Source of the DNA: Tritrichomonas musculus
Taxonomy: Eukaryota > Parabasalia > Tritrichomonadida > Tritrichomonadidae
Direction of reading: 5' to 3'
Length of the DNA: 25,685 bases
NCBI GenBank assembly: GCA_039105265.1
Contig: JAPFFF010000337.1
Span: forward strand, 1-25,685
Position numbers and translations under genes: made by a program. The notes under the pieces are model-generated. The model was not told the origin of the DNA and did not search any database. It saw only the letters and a list, made by a program, of their open reading frames with translations. Position 1 is the stretch's first letter. Every line of letters begins with the position of its first letter. Of this stretch, positions 1-8,600 are shown in pieces.

Positions 1-1026
1 TTAAAGATTGATTTGCGACGATTCCTACCTTTATCTAATATCAAGTACTTGCCAGCATTTGCAGGTAAAATCGAATTACGTCTATACTTTTCAACAGCTG
101 GTATGGTATATTGTCCAGTTGGTTTTGAAAAGAGCTTGGTTGCTAATCCACATATAATGAAAGACTTCAATGTTGATGAAATTACCAATGAATTTCGACC
201 TATTGGAGAACCAATATGGATGTGGACAAGTACCGAAAAAATAGCAATGGATAAGATTAATGACCCCAAGAATCTTCCACCTGTTGGTGAAAATCATGGA
301 GGAGCATATGAAGTCGCAGGAGCTAACAATACTAAGGCAAGAGTTGACCGAACTATTTACAGTGATTGGAGAACTTGGAGTGTTGTTGATTATTCCATTG
401 AAGAATGTGCGAGTATTATACCTTGTTTTGGTATTCATGAATCTACAAGACCTCTTAATAATGAACAAGATAAAGCAACTATTACTATTACACCTAATTT
501 TGTAGATAGTATGTTTTGCTTATTCCCACTCAAGCATACACATAAGACATACTTCAAGAATCCTATGTTTGAAGCATTTCATATGAATTGTGGTAATTAC
601 AATAATATTCCTGCTAAAGCATTTGGTACGAATGGTAAGTATCCAGAGTTCCTCGAATATTGCCAGAATGCAATGAACATGAATGGAGAGCAAAATGGAT
701 TTAATAAAGAGGTTATTGCAAGTTTAGCGAATGAGTATCAATATAATGAAAACACAACAGGCTATTATCCAAATGATAGGTCCTCATTCTTCATAGGTCT
801 TCCTACTGAAACAGATGGAACATATCAACAAGGTCTTTCAAGTCTTGCACCTATTAACTTCGAATTGATATGTAGTCAAAAGGCAGATAATCCATTTAGA
901 CAGGAAGTAGATACACCTCCATTATTATGCTTATTAACAGATATATCAATTAGTATCTTAATTAGACCTAATGGTATGCCACCATCAGTACGTATTGGTC
1001 CTTATGATTTAACAACCCCTGAGTAA
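1..1026 (+). CDS. Major capsid protein-like (Polinton MCP), C-terminal part; starts before the window
   Basis: The reading frame is open from base 1, so the gene begins to the left; a start inside the window would need TTG at 13 and is unlikely. About 341 residues are visible. The sequence is rich in beta-strand-like stretches, Asn/Pro turns and aromatic residues, as in double jelly-roll capsid proteins. It ends with a pattern typical of Polinton MCP C-termini: PPLLCLLTDISISILI (around residues 300-320), then a short proline-containing tail. It would form the hexon-like capsomers of an icosahedral shell. The stop codon overlaps TAAA, the trichomonad-type polyadenylation signal. The assignment rests on composition, the C-terminal pattern and the PolB context, not on an alignment, so another virion protein remains possible. 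Confidence 0.55.
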   Translation, partial: LKIDLRRFLPLSNIKYLPAFAGKIELRLYFSTAGMVYCPVGFEKSLVANPHIMKDFNVDEITNEFRPIGEPIWMWTSTEKIAMDKINDPKNLPPVGENHGGAYEVAGANNTKARVDRTIYSDWRTWSVVDYSIEECASIIPCFGIHESTRPLNNEQDKATITITPNFVDSMFCLFPLKHTHKTYFKNPMFEAFHMNCGNYNNIPAKAFGTNGKYPEFLEYCQNAMNMNGEQNGFNKEVIASLANEYQYNENTTGYYPNDRSSFFIGLPTETDGTYQQGLSSLAPINFELICSQKADNPFRQEVDTPPLLCLLTDISISILIRPNGMPPSVRIGPYDLTTPE

Positions 1027-1053
1027 AAAGAAGTATATTTTATTTTTTAGAAA

Positions 1054-1488
1054 ATGTCGAATGATTATAGAAGCCCACATGCTGAGATTGTTGGAAGAGA
1101 AGGTATGATGTATAATGAAGCTACCATGAAAAATAAGGACTTAGAGTTTCAACATTTTGGTGTGTTCAGTAATACTAATACTTATTCTGTAACCTTCAAC
1201 CCATATATTAATCGACCACCTACCCAGATTATTGAACATGAGGACCCTGTTAGATTTCCAGATACTCGAGAACATATAACCAAACCTGTTCGTGAACCTC
1301 CTGTTAGTATTACAGATGGTGGTTTTTATCGACATATAGGTGAAAAAGATAGACCAGTACCTCTCTTACCAAAATATCTTAAGAAGCCTGAGAAACCACC
1401 AATGCAAGGTAGAGCAAGAGAATATAATAAACAAGATATTCGATATGGACCTACCCAACATATCTTTACCCAAAATAACATATATTAA
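1054..1488 (+). CDS. Small unknown protein downstream of the MCP-like gene
   Basis: This 144-residue protein starts 27 bases after the MCP-like stop, in the context TTTAGAAA-ATG. I do not recognise the family. It is rich in proline, histidine and arginine, has no membrane segment or long helix, and reads as extended and loop-rich: it opens with SNDYRSPHAEIVGREGMMY and carries several PP-containing turns (residues 50-125). Close same-strand spacing with the MCP-like gene suggests joint expression and perhaps a virion or capsid-associated role, such as a cement or internal protein. That role is inferred from position only. The first ATG is used; no in-frame alternative lies nearby upstream. Confidence 0.75.
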   Translation: MSNDYRSPHAEIVGREGMMYNEATMKNKDLEFQHFGVFSNTNTYSVTFNPYINRPPTQIIEHEDPVRFPDTREHITKPVREPPVSITDGGFYRHIGEKDRPVPLLPKYLKKPEKPPMQGRAREYNKQDIRYGPTQHIFTQNNIY

Positions 1489-1512
1489 TTTTTTATTGAA
1501 TTTTTTATCCAG

Positions 1513-1959
1513 ATGAAAATGACAACAAGAAACGTCTATGACTATGTCAATGAACTTCGCGCAAAATGTGCTCCAAATACTAAACAATGTAATTTCTCGA
1601 TACTTTGTGACAAGTACCCAATGAAAACAGGAGAATGGAGTTATTTAGGCAAAGTACTCTATGTCTCAATCAAGGTAAAAGACAAGTGCCACAGATTTTA
1701 TCCAGATAAGCTCAAAGAACTTGATCTTGACTCAATATTTATTAAGCCTAACTCAAGGAGAAAAATAACTGAAGATTTCGAAGAGTTCTACATAAATGGA
1801 AACACTACCACTCAAGAGTATCAAGGAATCAAATACTACAACTACTCCATTGCAGCTGCTCCTACAAGTCATAAACCAAAAATCGATGCTCTCAAGCAGA
1901 AATATCAAATTGAGTCATTTGACATGTTTATTGGAGAACAGCTAGACTTAGTACTTTAA
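1513..1959 (+). CDS. Small unknown protein, 148 aa
   Basis: The gene follows its neighbour by 24 bases on the same strand. Two ATGs lie six bases apart (1513 and 1519), so the protein is 148 or 146 residues. The family is not recognised. It is basic in its middle (residues 50-95), with several lysine-rich segments, four cysteines spread through the first 60 residues and a hydrophobic C-terminus. There is no signal peptide, membrane segment or repeat. The balance of charged and aromatic residues suggests a compact globular alpha/beta protein. It sits in the run of small genes between the MCP-like gene and the nonstructural block, so it is probably part of the same transcription group; its function is unknown. 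Confidence 0.75.
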   Translation: MKMTTRNVYDYVNELRAKCAPNTKQCNFSILCDKYPMKTGEWSYLGKVLYVSIKVKDKCHRFYPDKLKELDLDSIFIKPNSRRKITEDFEEFYINGNTTTQEYQGIKYYNYSIAAAPTSHKPKIDALKQKYQIESFDMFIGEQLDLVL

Positions 1960-1980
1960 GCCTATTTTTTCCCAACCTAA

Positions 1981-2505
1981 ATGATTAAGAAGAGGGGTAC
2001 AACCAATGGAGTTCAAGCAAATGTATCTTTAGAACCATCAGCAGCTGCATCATCTACATCAAACATCAACAACAACATTATTATTAATAAGAGAGATGAT
2101 GGCAAGGAAGACATTGTTATTACAAGAGACATTGGAGTGCAAACTGAACCTGTTGAAGTTGAACCAGATGTACGTAATGTTATACTTGAAGCATATGCAC
2201 AAATACTACTTAATCAAGACAAAGCACTACTAGCTAACATTATATCAAAGAAATGCATCATAGTACCTATTGAATCTCTTAGCAACATCATCAAAGCAAT
2301 ACTACATGTTAGTGAGGTTGAAGTACAACTTAATGAAGATGTTGGATGTTGTGCAGCTAAGAGCAATCCAATAAGAAAAATAGATGCTATTAAGATTATT
2401 AAAGATAATGGAGAGGTAGTCATTGACTTGAAACAAGTATATAATAAAGAATATAATGAGCTTGTTAATAATTATCATGTATGCTTAAAATATTGCATAG
2501 TATAA
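1981..2505 (+). CDS. Small unknown protein, 174 aa
   Basis: It starts 21 bases after the previous stop, in the context CCTAA-ATG. Residues 1-45 are low-complexity: basic, then Ser/Ala-rich, then Asn/Ile-rich, probably disordered. Residues 60-125 look helical, with alternating Leu/Ile/Ala, and the last 50 residues are alpha/beta-like. A CC pair occurs near residue 123. There is no recognisable domain. The stop overlaps TAAA, a trichomonad polyadenylation signal. It is the last of three small co-directional genes after the MCP-like gene; the next gene runs the other way, so transcripts converge at about 2505-2558. No function can be assigned. Confidence 0.7.
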   Translation: MIKKRGTTNGVQANVSLEPSAAASSTSNINNNIIINKRDDGKEDIVITRDIGVQTEPVEVEPDVRNVILEAYAQILLNQDKALLANIISKKCIIVPIESLSNIIKAILHVSEVEVQLNEDVGCCAAKSNPIRKIDAIKIIKDNGEVVIDLKQVYNKEYNELVNNYHVCLKYCIV

Positions 2506-2557
2506 AAAAAGACATATATAAAAAAAACTTAAAATTAGAAGTAATTATTTTTTACTC

Positions 2558-2929
2558 TTACTCCTTGTCTTTTGGAGATGAAGCTTCTTGTTCATCTTCA
2601 TCATCTTCTTCTTGTGTCTCTTGCGAGTCAGGCACTATAGGCACGTGAAAGCCAATAGATTTTGGTGTTGTAGATTGAGGAATCTTTTTATGAAAAACCT
2701 CGCAGGTAGTGAGATTCATTTGAGTAAGTGCTTCAGCAATCTTGTTCATGTTTGCTTGTATCAAAGGGTCATAGATGGTGCAGACATTAGATGATGTCGA
2801 GTTTATTATTTTTTGGTTGAACAGAAATATCACCTCTTTAATAGCATTGGCTATTTCAACATGAGCATTTTTGATAGCTAGCTTTTGCTGTTTTTGGAAT
2901 TCTTTGAAGTCATTTCCAGAACGCGACAT
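2558..2929 (-). CDS. Small helical protein with acidic tail
   Basis: This 123-residue reverse-strand protein has a predicted helical first two thirds (residues 1-85, rich in Lys, Gln, Asn, Ile) and a strongly acidic C-terminus (about residues 101-118: QETQEEDDEDEQEA). The family is not recognised; the shape recalls small DNA- or protein-handling proteins with acidic mimicry tails, but that is only a resemblance. Its start is supported by an initiator-like TCACTTCATT placed so that its A is 15 bases before the ATG. It diverges from the basic-region gene at 3006, sharing 76 bases of promoter DNA, which suggests joint timing of the two. Confidence 0.75.
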   Translation of the reverse strand: MSRSGNDFKEFQKQQKLAIKNAHVEIANAIKEVIFLFNQKIINSTSSNVCTIYDPLIQANMNKIAEALTQMNLTTCEVFHKKIPQSTTPKSIGFHVPIVPDSQETQEEDDEDEQEASSPKDKE

Positions 2930-2939
2930 TTTAAAAAAT

Positions 2940-2946
2940 GAAGTGA
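2940..2946 (-). promoter_or_regulatory. Trichomonad-type initiator for the 2929 gene
   Basis: On the reverse strand the sequence reads TCACTTCATTTTTTAAA-ATG. This fits the trichomonad initiator consensus TCA-pyrimidine-(T/A), with the A (position 2944) 15 bases upstream of the start codon, the usual distance for the very short 5' leaders of this group. Confidence 0.6.
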
Positions 2947-3005
2947 TTTTGTTTGCGAATATTCAATTTTCAAAAATAATTCAATTTTTTTTCTCGAATG
3001 AAATC

Positions 3006-3284
3006 ATGAGCCAAAATTTAGATTTGGGTGAGTTCAAGGAAACAGCTATCATCAAGAAGTTGAAGAAGTCCAAGAGTAACAACAACCTCAAAAATATTGA
3101 TACTGCAAAAACTGAAACAACAGAAAAACGTGGTAGAAAGCAAAAGTATGCAACAGTTGAAGAACGAAATGAAGCACGTAAACAACAGCAAAAGGCATAT
3201 CGTGAAAGAAAGAAAAGAGAAATACAAAGTATGAAGGAAAAAATAATGTCGTATGAAAGCAAAAAGGTAGCTTATGAAGAATGA
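3006..3284 (+). CDS. Small basic-region (bZIP-like) protein
   Basis: The start is placed at ATG 3006 (MSQNLDLGEF), giving 92 residues. Residues 20-38 are lysine/asparagine-rich. From about residue 44 comes KRGRKQKYATVEERNEARK followed by a QQQKAYRERKKREIQ segment, a continuous basic helix like the DNA-contacting basic region of bZIP proteins and like short basic-region proteins common in large DNA viruses. A true leucine zipper does not follow, because the protein ends soon after. It may bind DNA as a regulator or a packaging/condensation protein. A three-codon upstream reading frame (ATG 2998) overlaps the leader. The last codons form the first unit of the 19-bp tandem array, so the C-terminus may have been shaped by repeat growth. 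Confidence 0.65.
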   Translation: MSQNLDLGEFKETAIIKKLKKSKSNNNLKNIDTAKTETTEKRGRKQKYATVEERNEARKQQQKAYRERKKREIQSMKEKIMSYESKKVAYEE

Positions 3285-3512
3285 GGTAGCTTATGAGGAA
3301 AAAGGTAGCTTATGAGGAAAAAGGTAGCTTATGAGGAAAAAGGTAGCTTATGAGGAAAAAGGTAGCTTATGAGGAAAAAGGTAGCTTATGAGGAAAAAGG
3401 TAGCTTATGAGGAAAAAGGTAGCTTATGAGGAAAAAGGTAGCTTATGAGGAAAAAGGTAGCTTATGAGGAAAAAGGTAGCTTATGAGGAAAAAGGTAGCT
3501 TATGAGGAAAAA
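3266..3512 (+). repeat. 19-bp tandem array, 13 copies
   Basis: The unit GGTAGCTTATGAGGAAAAA recurs head to tail with exact 19-bp spacing (first GGTAGC at 3266, last at 3494), 13 times. Only the first unit differs (ending GAAGAATGA); the remaining twelve appear identical. The array begins inside the last codons and stop of the basic-region gene and runs to just before an A/T-rich stretch. Since 19 is not a multiple of three and the unit contains TAG and TGA, the array is not extended coding sequence. Near-perfect identity points to very recent expansion. Confidence 0.97.
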
Positions 3513-3542
3513 CATGTAGTTAAAAAAAAACTTTTTTTTTAG

Positions 3543-3968
3543 TTATTCATTTTTCTTGTAGTACATTGTGATGAACTTCTTGTTTCTTTTCACTTTCTTA
3601 TGTGTAAAGTGTCTCTTTGTTCCATCGAGATGCCCGAAACCAAGTCGAGTAATAGATAGTTCATGACCAAAGAACATGTTGTACAAGTTAACAATGTCTC
3701 TTGCAGGATAACAATCTTTTTCGAGGCTGTCAAACCATTCATCATACCTCTTTTTTTGTTTTGCTCGAAGTCGATGTGCATCATTTTCAAGAGCATGAGC
3801 ATAATTTTCACACATCGTTCTTAAATTTGATGTATCATCTTCAACTTTTAGTTGAGATATTTTTTTCGACATGTTTATATTAATTTTGTAGTCGAATGAA
3901 TCATGATCTTTAGGAGGTGTTTGTTTTTGTAAAATATCTTCTATTTTATCTTCTTCTTCATTCATCAT
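3543..3968 (-). CDS. Small unknown charged protein, 141 aa
   Basis: Two adjacent ATGs open the frame; the protein is 141 residues. Residues 1-40 are acidic and probably disordered, residues 40-85 look helical (KKISQLKVEDDTSNLRTMCE onward), and the C-terminal half contains aromatic and His-rich sequence ending in a very basic tail (residues 118-141). The family is not recognised. The basic tail with His/Lys pairs would allow nucleic-acid contact. An initiator-like TCACTA sits with its A 15 bases upstream. It diverges from the coiled-coil gene at 4159 with a 190-base shared promoter, and its 3' end faces the 19-bp array. Confidence 0.75.
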   Translation of the reverse strand: MMNEEEDKIEDILQKQTPPKDHDSFDYKININMSKKISQLKVEDDTSNLRTMCENYAHALENDAHRLRAKQKKRYDEWFDSLEKDCYPARDIVNLYNMFFGHELSITRLGFGHLDGTKRHFTHKKVKRNKKFITMYYKKNE

Positions 3969-3979
3969 TAATAAAATAA

Positions 3980-3985
3980 TAGTGA
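3980..3985 (-). promoter_or_regulatory. Trichomonad-type initiator for the 3968 gene
   Basis: The reverse strand reads TCACTATTATT; its A at 3983 is 15 bases upstream of the ATG. It matches TCA-pyrimidine-(T/A) at the expected distance. Confidence 0.5.
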
Positions 3986-4142
3986 TATTAATAAATATAT
4001 TTTTTTAAAATTTCAATATATTTTATTTTTTTTAATTCAATTTTTGAATTTTTATAGTGTATATAACTTTTTCAAAGAAAAATATCCACCTTCGAGTTTT
4101 TCTACGAAATTTAAAATTTAGTGATATCAACTAGAAAATAGA

Positions 4143-4148
4143 TCATTT
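4143..4148 (+). promoter_or_regulatory. Trichomonad-type initiator for the 4159 gene
   Basis: TCATTTTTATACTTGT precedes the ATG. The A at 4145 is 14 bases upstream of the start, fitting the TCA-pyrimidine-(T/A) consensus and the typical leader length. Confidence 0.55.
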
Positions 4149-4158
4149 TTATACTTGT

Positions 4159-5598
4159 ATGTCATACAACTACAGCTCAGACAGCGATGTTAGTCTATTT
4201 GACTCGATCGAGCAATCGGGTCAACAAGCTCCACCATCAGATCCGCCATCAGCTCCACCCACAGAAGTTTGGCTCAAGAACATGACCCCAGAACAACTCG
4301 AATCCATGCGACTGTTCATCATGAAGCAGCAAGAAGAAGCAGCAGCTAGATTAAAGAAGAAGCAGCAAGAAGAAGAAGCAGCTAGATTGAAGAAGAAGCA
4401 AGAAGAAGAAGAAGCAGCTCGATTGAAGAAGCAACAAGAAGAAGAAGCAGCTAGATTGAAGAAGCAGCAAGAAGAAGAAGCAGCTAGATTGAAGAAGCAG
4501 CAAGAAGAAGAAGCAAGAAGGAAGAAGAAGCAAGAAGAAGAAGCATTAGCAAGATTGAAGCAAGAAGACGATGCAAGAAGGAAGAATCCATATGTTCCAA
4601 TTTCAAATAAAGTCTTTCCACCACCTCGCTCATATAATATAATACAAGTTCCTCCACCTCCTCCACCTCCATCTAATCAACAAATACCGCCACCTCCAAG
4701 TGTTCTTGCTAGACCATCTTCATTTGCCGAGAAACAAAAATTCGGTTCCAATCCAAAAGAAGAAACAAAGATAGAAGGAGAAGAAGAAGAAGTTGATCAT
4801 GAACAAGAACAAGAACCAGTTCACAGAGAACCATATAAGCCACCGAAAAGTGTTCATGATATGAAATCCAATAGTGATTATAAGGAGGATAATGTTCGTC
4901 CATTCGACTTTCGAGAAGAAATGGAACAATTAATAGAAGAAAATGAAAACTTGAAAGAACGATTAACGAAGTTGGAGGAGAAAATGACTGGTGTAGAATT
5001 TCACATTGAAGACATCAATCACAATGCTGAAGAACTCAGGAAAGACATTGATAATAACGACGAATACGCACTCGAGCTGATGAAATTGGAACTTGCTCCA
5101 AAAAAGGTGGCGAAGTACATTAACAAAATTCACGATCTAAAGAAGGACGTGGCGGATCTGAAAAATGCTCAACAAGCTGGTCCTCCAACAGATGATGCAT
5201 TTGCTGAAAAGTTGGCAAGATCGAGATTGATGATGGTAGAAGTTGATTATCTTCGAAACATGATGGACGCTATTGAATCATATGACAAGAAAAAAGCACC
5301 AGAGATGATAAACGTGTTCAAGTCCTATGGATGGAAGTTGTCCAATTGCATTTATCATCTTCGACCATACTTATCACCAGAAGAGAAAGAGAAGTTGGAC
5401 AAAGCATGCAGCTTCGAGAGAAAAGGAAAGAAGCAATCACCGAAGCAAGTGCTGAATGCCATTAAGCAATTTGGTGAATCAATGGAGAAGAACGAAATTG
5501 AACGGAACTCTGACTCGAAGTCGAAAGGACATGAGTTCCAATATCATTTTCCATATCTCGAAGATAATGTCGTTGATGATGATGATTACCCCCAATAA
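4159..5598 (+). CDS. Coiled-coil and proline-rich protein with charged 12-residue repeats
   Basis: This 479-residue protein is strikingly modular. Residues 1-40 are Ser/Asp- and Pro-rich. Residues 55-142 are about seven units of a 10-12 residue charged repeat (core QQEEEAARLKK), expected to form one long single helix or coiled coil. Residues 150-190 are a polyproline linker with runs of five to seven prolines. Residues 196-225 are acidic. Residues 246-310 form a second coiled coil (EEMEQLIEENENLKERLTKL), and the rest is a helical domain of unknown kind, rich in Lys and Glu, ending in an acidic tail. No known enzyme motif is visible. A scaffold or structural role is plausible. Its codon choice leans to AAG, GAA and TCGAG-type codons more than its neighbours, so it could be a captured host-type gene. 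The initiator 14 bases upstream supports the start. Confidence 0.85.
   Translation: MSYNYSSDSDVSLFDSIEQSGQQAPPSDPPSAPPTEVWLKNMTPEQLESMRLFIMKQQEEAAARLKKKQQEEEAARLKKKQEEEEAARLKKQQEEEAARLKKQQEEEAARLKKQQEEEARRKKKQEEEALARLKQEDDARRKNPYVPISNKVFPPPRSYNIIQVPPPPPPPSNQQIPPPPSVLARPSSFAEKQKFGSNPKEETKIEGEEEEVDHEQEQEPVHREPYKPPKSVHDMKSNSDYKEDNVRPFDFREEMEQLIEENENLKERLTKLEEKMTGVEFHIEDINHNAEELRKDIDNNDEYALELMKLELAPKKVAKYINKIHDLKKDVADLKNAQQAGPPTDDAFAEKLARSRLMMVEVDYLRNMMDAIESYDKKKAPEMINVFKSYGWKLSNCIYHLRPYLSPEEKEKLDKACSFERKGKKQSPKQVLNAIKQFGESMEKNEIERNSDSKSKGHEFQYHFPYLEDNVVDDDDYPQ
4324..4585 (+). repeat. In-gene imperfect repeat of about 30-36 bp (charged helix repeat)
   Basis: GAAGAAGAAGCAGCTAGATTGAAGAAG-type units repeat about seven times, encoding QQEEEAARLKK. 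Units vary in length by whole codons, so the frame is kept. It is a slippage-prone, purine-strand repeat that gives long shadow frames on the other strand. Confidence 0.9.
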
Positions 5599-5657
5599 GA
5601 TAGGTCATAACTAAAAAATAATTTTTTAACTTTTTCTTTGTTTTTATTTTTATCGTT

Positions 5658-5663
5658 TCACTT
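5658..5663 (+). promoter_or_regulatory. Trichomonad-type initiator for the polymerase gene
   Basis: TTTCACTTTTATTTTAGG precedes the polymerase ATG at 5680, with the A of TCACTT at 5660, 20 bases upstream. This also argues for the 5680 start rather than an upstream non-ATG start. Confidence 0.5.
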
Positions 5664-5679
5664 TTATTTTAGGTTAAAC

Positions 5680-8600
5680 ATGAACAAGGACATTGAAGAT
5701 AATTTTTTAGATGCTATTGGAGATGTCTATGCTGATACAAAATCACAGTTTCGTCGTGAATATAATCGACGTGCAAAACAATACCAAAAGAAAGACAAAT
5801 TTAAAGAAGAAATGAGGAAGCTCATGATTCCTGCAGGACAAGGTATTGGTTTTGCTACAGACATCAATCAAGATGAAGATAAGAGGTACGCATTTACGGA
5901 AGCACTACGACAGATACATAAAAAGAAAAATGTTGGAAGACCTATTGTTAAAGCAATTGCACTTGATGGAACTCACAAGTACTTCACACTCAGTGATAAG
6001 CACAACATCGAAAGTACATTAGGACATATAACAGGAGAACTTGATTTAAGTGAAGACCAATCAGACACTAATCCATATATCTCAAACATGTTCATTCCAG
6101 TTCGATATGAGGTACAATTTATTGACATGAACAAAACAAATGATGGTGTTCATTTTAGAACCAAGATGCAAGATATGGATACTCATGAAATCTATGATGA
6201 TGAAGTCGAAATTGATGAAGACTATCGAAATACACCAGAAGGTAGTTTTTTCCCATACATCAATCTATCACCTATAGACTTATCTACATACCAAATCTTT
6301 CATGAGGTAAGGAAAGAGAACTACAGAGATAATTGTTTTGTATATGCTTGTATACAATCAGGTGTGTTCACTGATGATGAAATAGATGACTTACGATTTT
6401 TTGTTCAAACAAGAGCCATACCTAATAACAAGATAGAAGAAGTAGCTAAAAAGTTCAAGTGCAATTTTAGTATCATTAGAATTGTTGAACAACCTGATAA
6501 ATACAAGTATGAAACAAGAATCAACACCAGAAAGAAAAAATGGTCTGTTGATTTTAAAAGAGAAGTTAACCTGATATTGTTCAAAGACCATTATATGCTC
6601 AACAGGAAAATACCTTGTACATTATTCTACCTTCAACACTATGAAGAACTTGATAGAACATTTGCATATATGCCTTTTGACAAAAGATGTATGATAGCAA
6701 GATTGGAGAAAAATGGAAAGACTGTCAAAGACTATAAACATGAAGGAATCAAACCAATAACCTTTTTCCAAAAGATGTTTGAGTTACATCTATTTGAAGA
6801 AATCAAAGCATGCGAAATGGATATTATCAACACAACTGAATATGAACATGTTAATGACTATGTAAGTCTCGAATATAATGCAGAACATAGTACAAGACTC
6901 ATTGAGAATAATAAAAAGAAACAAAATACATGGTCAAGGATTTATTATAGTGACTTCGAAACAAACTCGACAGTCAGTCCACATATACCATATCTCAATT
7001 GTACGATCTTTCGAGATGGAGCCAACATACATAAAATATCTATTCAAGGTGAAGATTGTGGACAGAAGCTCTTGAATTATTTATGGAGTGGCTCATTAAC
7101 ATATTTTCATAACCTCAAGTATGATGCATGTTTTTTCATTAACACACCTGGATGGGATACACAGATAACAGAACGAAGTGGAACTGTGTTGCAAATCATC
7201 ATGACATTATTCGAAGAAGGTACAAGGAAAGTCAAAAAGCGATTAACATTCAGGAACTCATATAGTATAATACCTCAAGCATTAAGTAAATTTGCTACAA
7301 TGTTCAACCTCAATGTTCACAAGGAAGTCATGGCATATAAGCTATATACACAAGAGAACATTCAAAGAAGAATTGTTGATGCTACTGAGTTCCAACAGCA
7401 ATACATCGATGAAAATGCAGATAAGTTATCGAAAGCACAACTTGATGCAAACTGCAAGCAGATTATCGAAAATGCAAAAATCGCAAATTGCTATAATGAT
7501 GGCAAAATCGACATCATTAAATATGCCATCTTCTATTGTTTCAAGGACTGTATTGTTTTGATGAAGGGAATGGAAAAATTTAATGAAGACCTGAAAGCAG
7601 TCTTTAAAGAGACAAAGACAGATATGTATGGTGTTCATGATTTTATATCTATAAGTGCTATTGGATACTGCTTTGCCAAGAAATATGGTTGCTTTGATGG
7701 ATGTTATGAACTATCAGGTAAGTGTCAAGACTTCATACAACGATGTGTCTCTGGTGGAAGAACAATGACAGCAGGTAATGAAAAGCAATACATCGAAGGA
7801 AAGATACAAGACTTTGATGCAGTTAGCTTATATCCATCTGCAATGTATGTTATGGATGGTATACCATTAGGAAGACCTAAAGTAATATCACAAGGTACAA
7901 CACATGAACAACTTATGCAATATGATACATTCTTTATCGAAGTCAACATCAAGAAACTCGAATGTAAATCAAAAGAGCCATATAAATTTGGACAAGTATT
8001 TACAAGGAATGAAGCAGGTAGTAAAATATTCGGCAATTTCCTTGTTGACCATTATTATATCGATAAAGTAGGTCTCATGGACTTGTTCGAATTTTATGAT
8101 GTTGAATATGAGTTAATACGTGGCTATTACTTTGATGAAGGATTTAACAAGAAAATCAATGAGTTCATTGAGAAGCTCTTTAATCTCAGGGCAAGTTATA
8201 AAAAGCAAAAGAACCCTCTTGAACAAACAATAAAGCTCCTCCTCAACTCCATATATGGCAAGTCAATATTGAAAGCAACAAAGACTGAAACCAAGACAGT
8301 ACCAAAAAGCCAACTATACAAGTACCTATGGAGGAACTACAACTTTATCAAGGAGGTTGTTGAAGATGCTAATATTGATAAGTGCTATGTCAAGAAGTTG
8401 AAACCAATTAATGACCATTTCAACCTACCTCAATTTGGTGCAAGCGTTCTCTCTTGGAGTAAGCACTTAATGAACAGGGTTATGGCTACAGCTGAGCAAG
8501 CAGGTATACCTATCTTTTATCAAGATACTGATAGTATGCATGTACTTGAAAAAGATGTACCAAGGATAGCTGACTTATTCCAGTTCAAGTATCATCAACC

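Noticed and set aside
13-15. TTG as start of the MCP-like gene
   Set aside because: The frame is open and coding-like from base 1; eukaryotic genes start at ATG, so the true start lies before the window.
3266-3512. CRISPR-like array
   Set aside because: The repeat is head-to-tail with no unique spacers, and the context is eukaryotic.
4351-4903. Reverse-strand frames rich in Leu/Ser/Phe opposite the coiled-coil gene
   Set aside because: They are mirror images of GAAGAAG-type repeats coding QQEEEAARLKK on the forward strand; composition is unnatural and no start signal is present.
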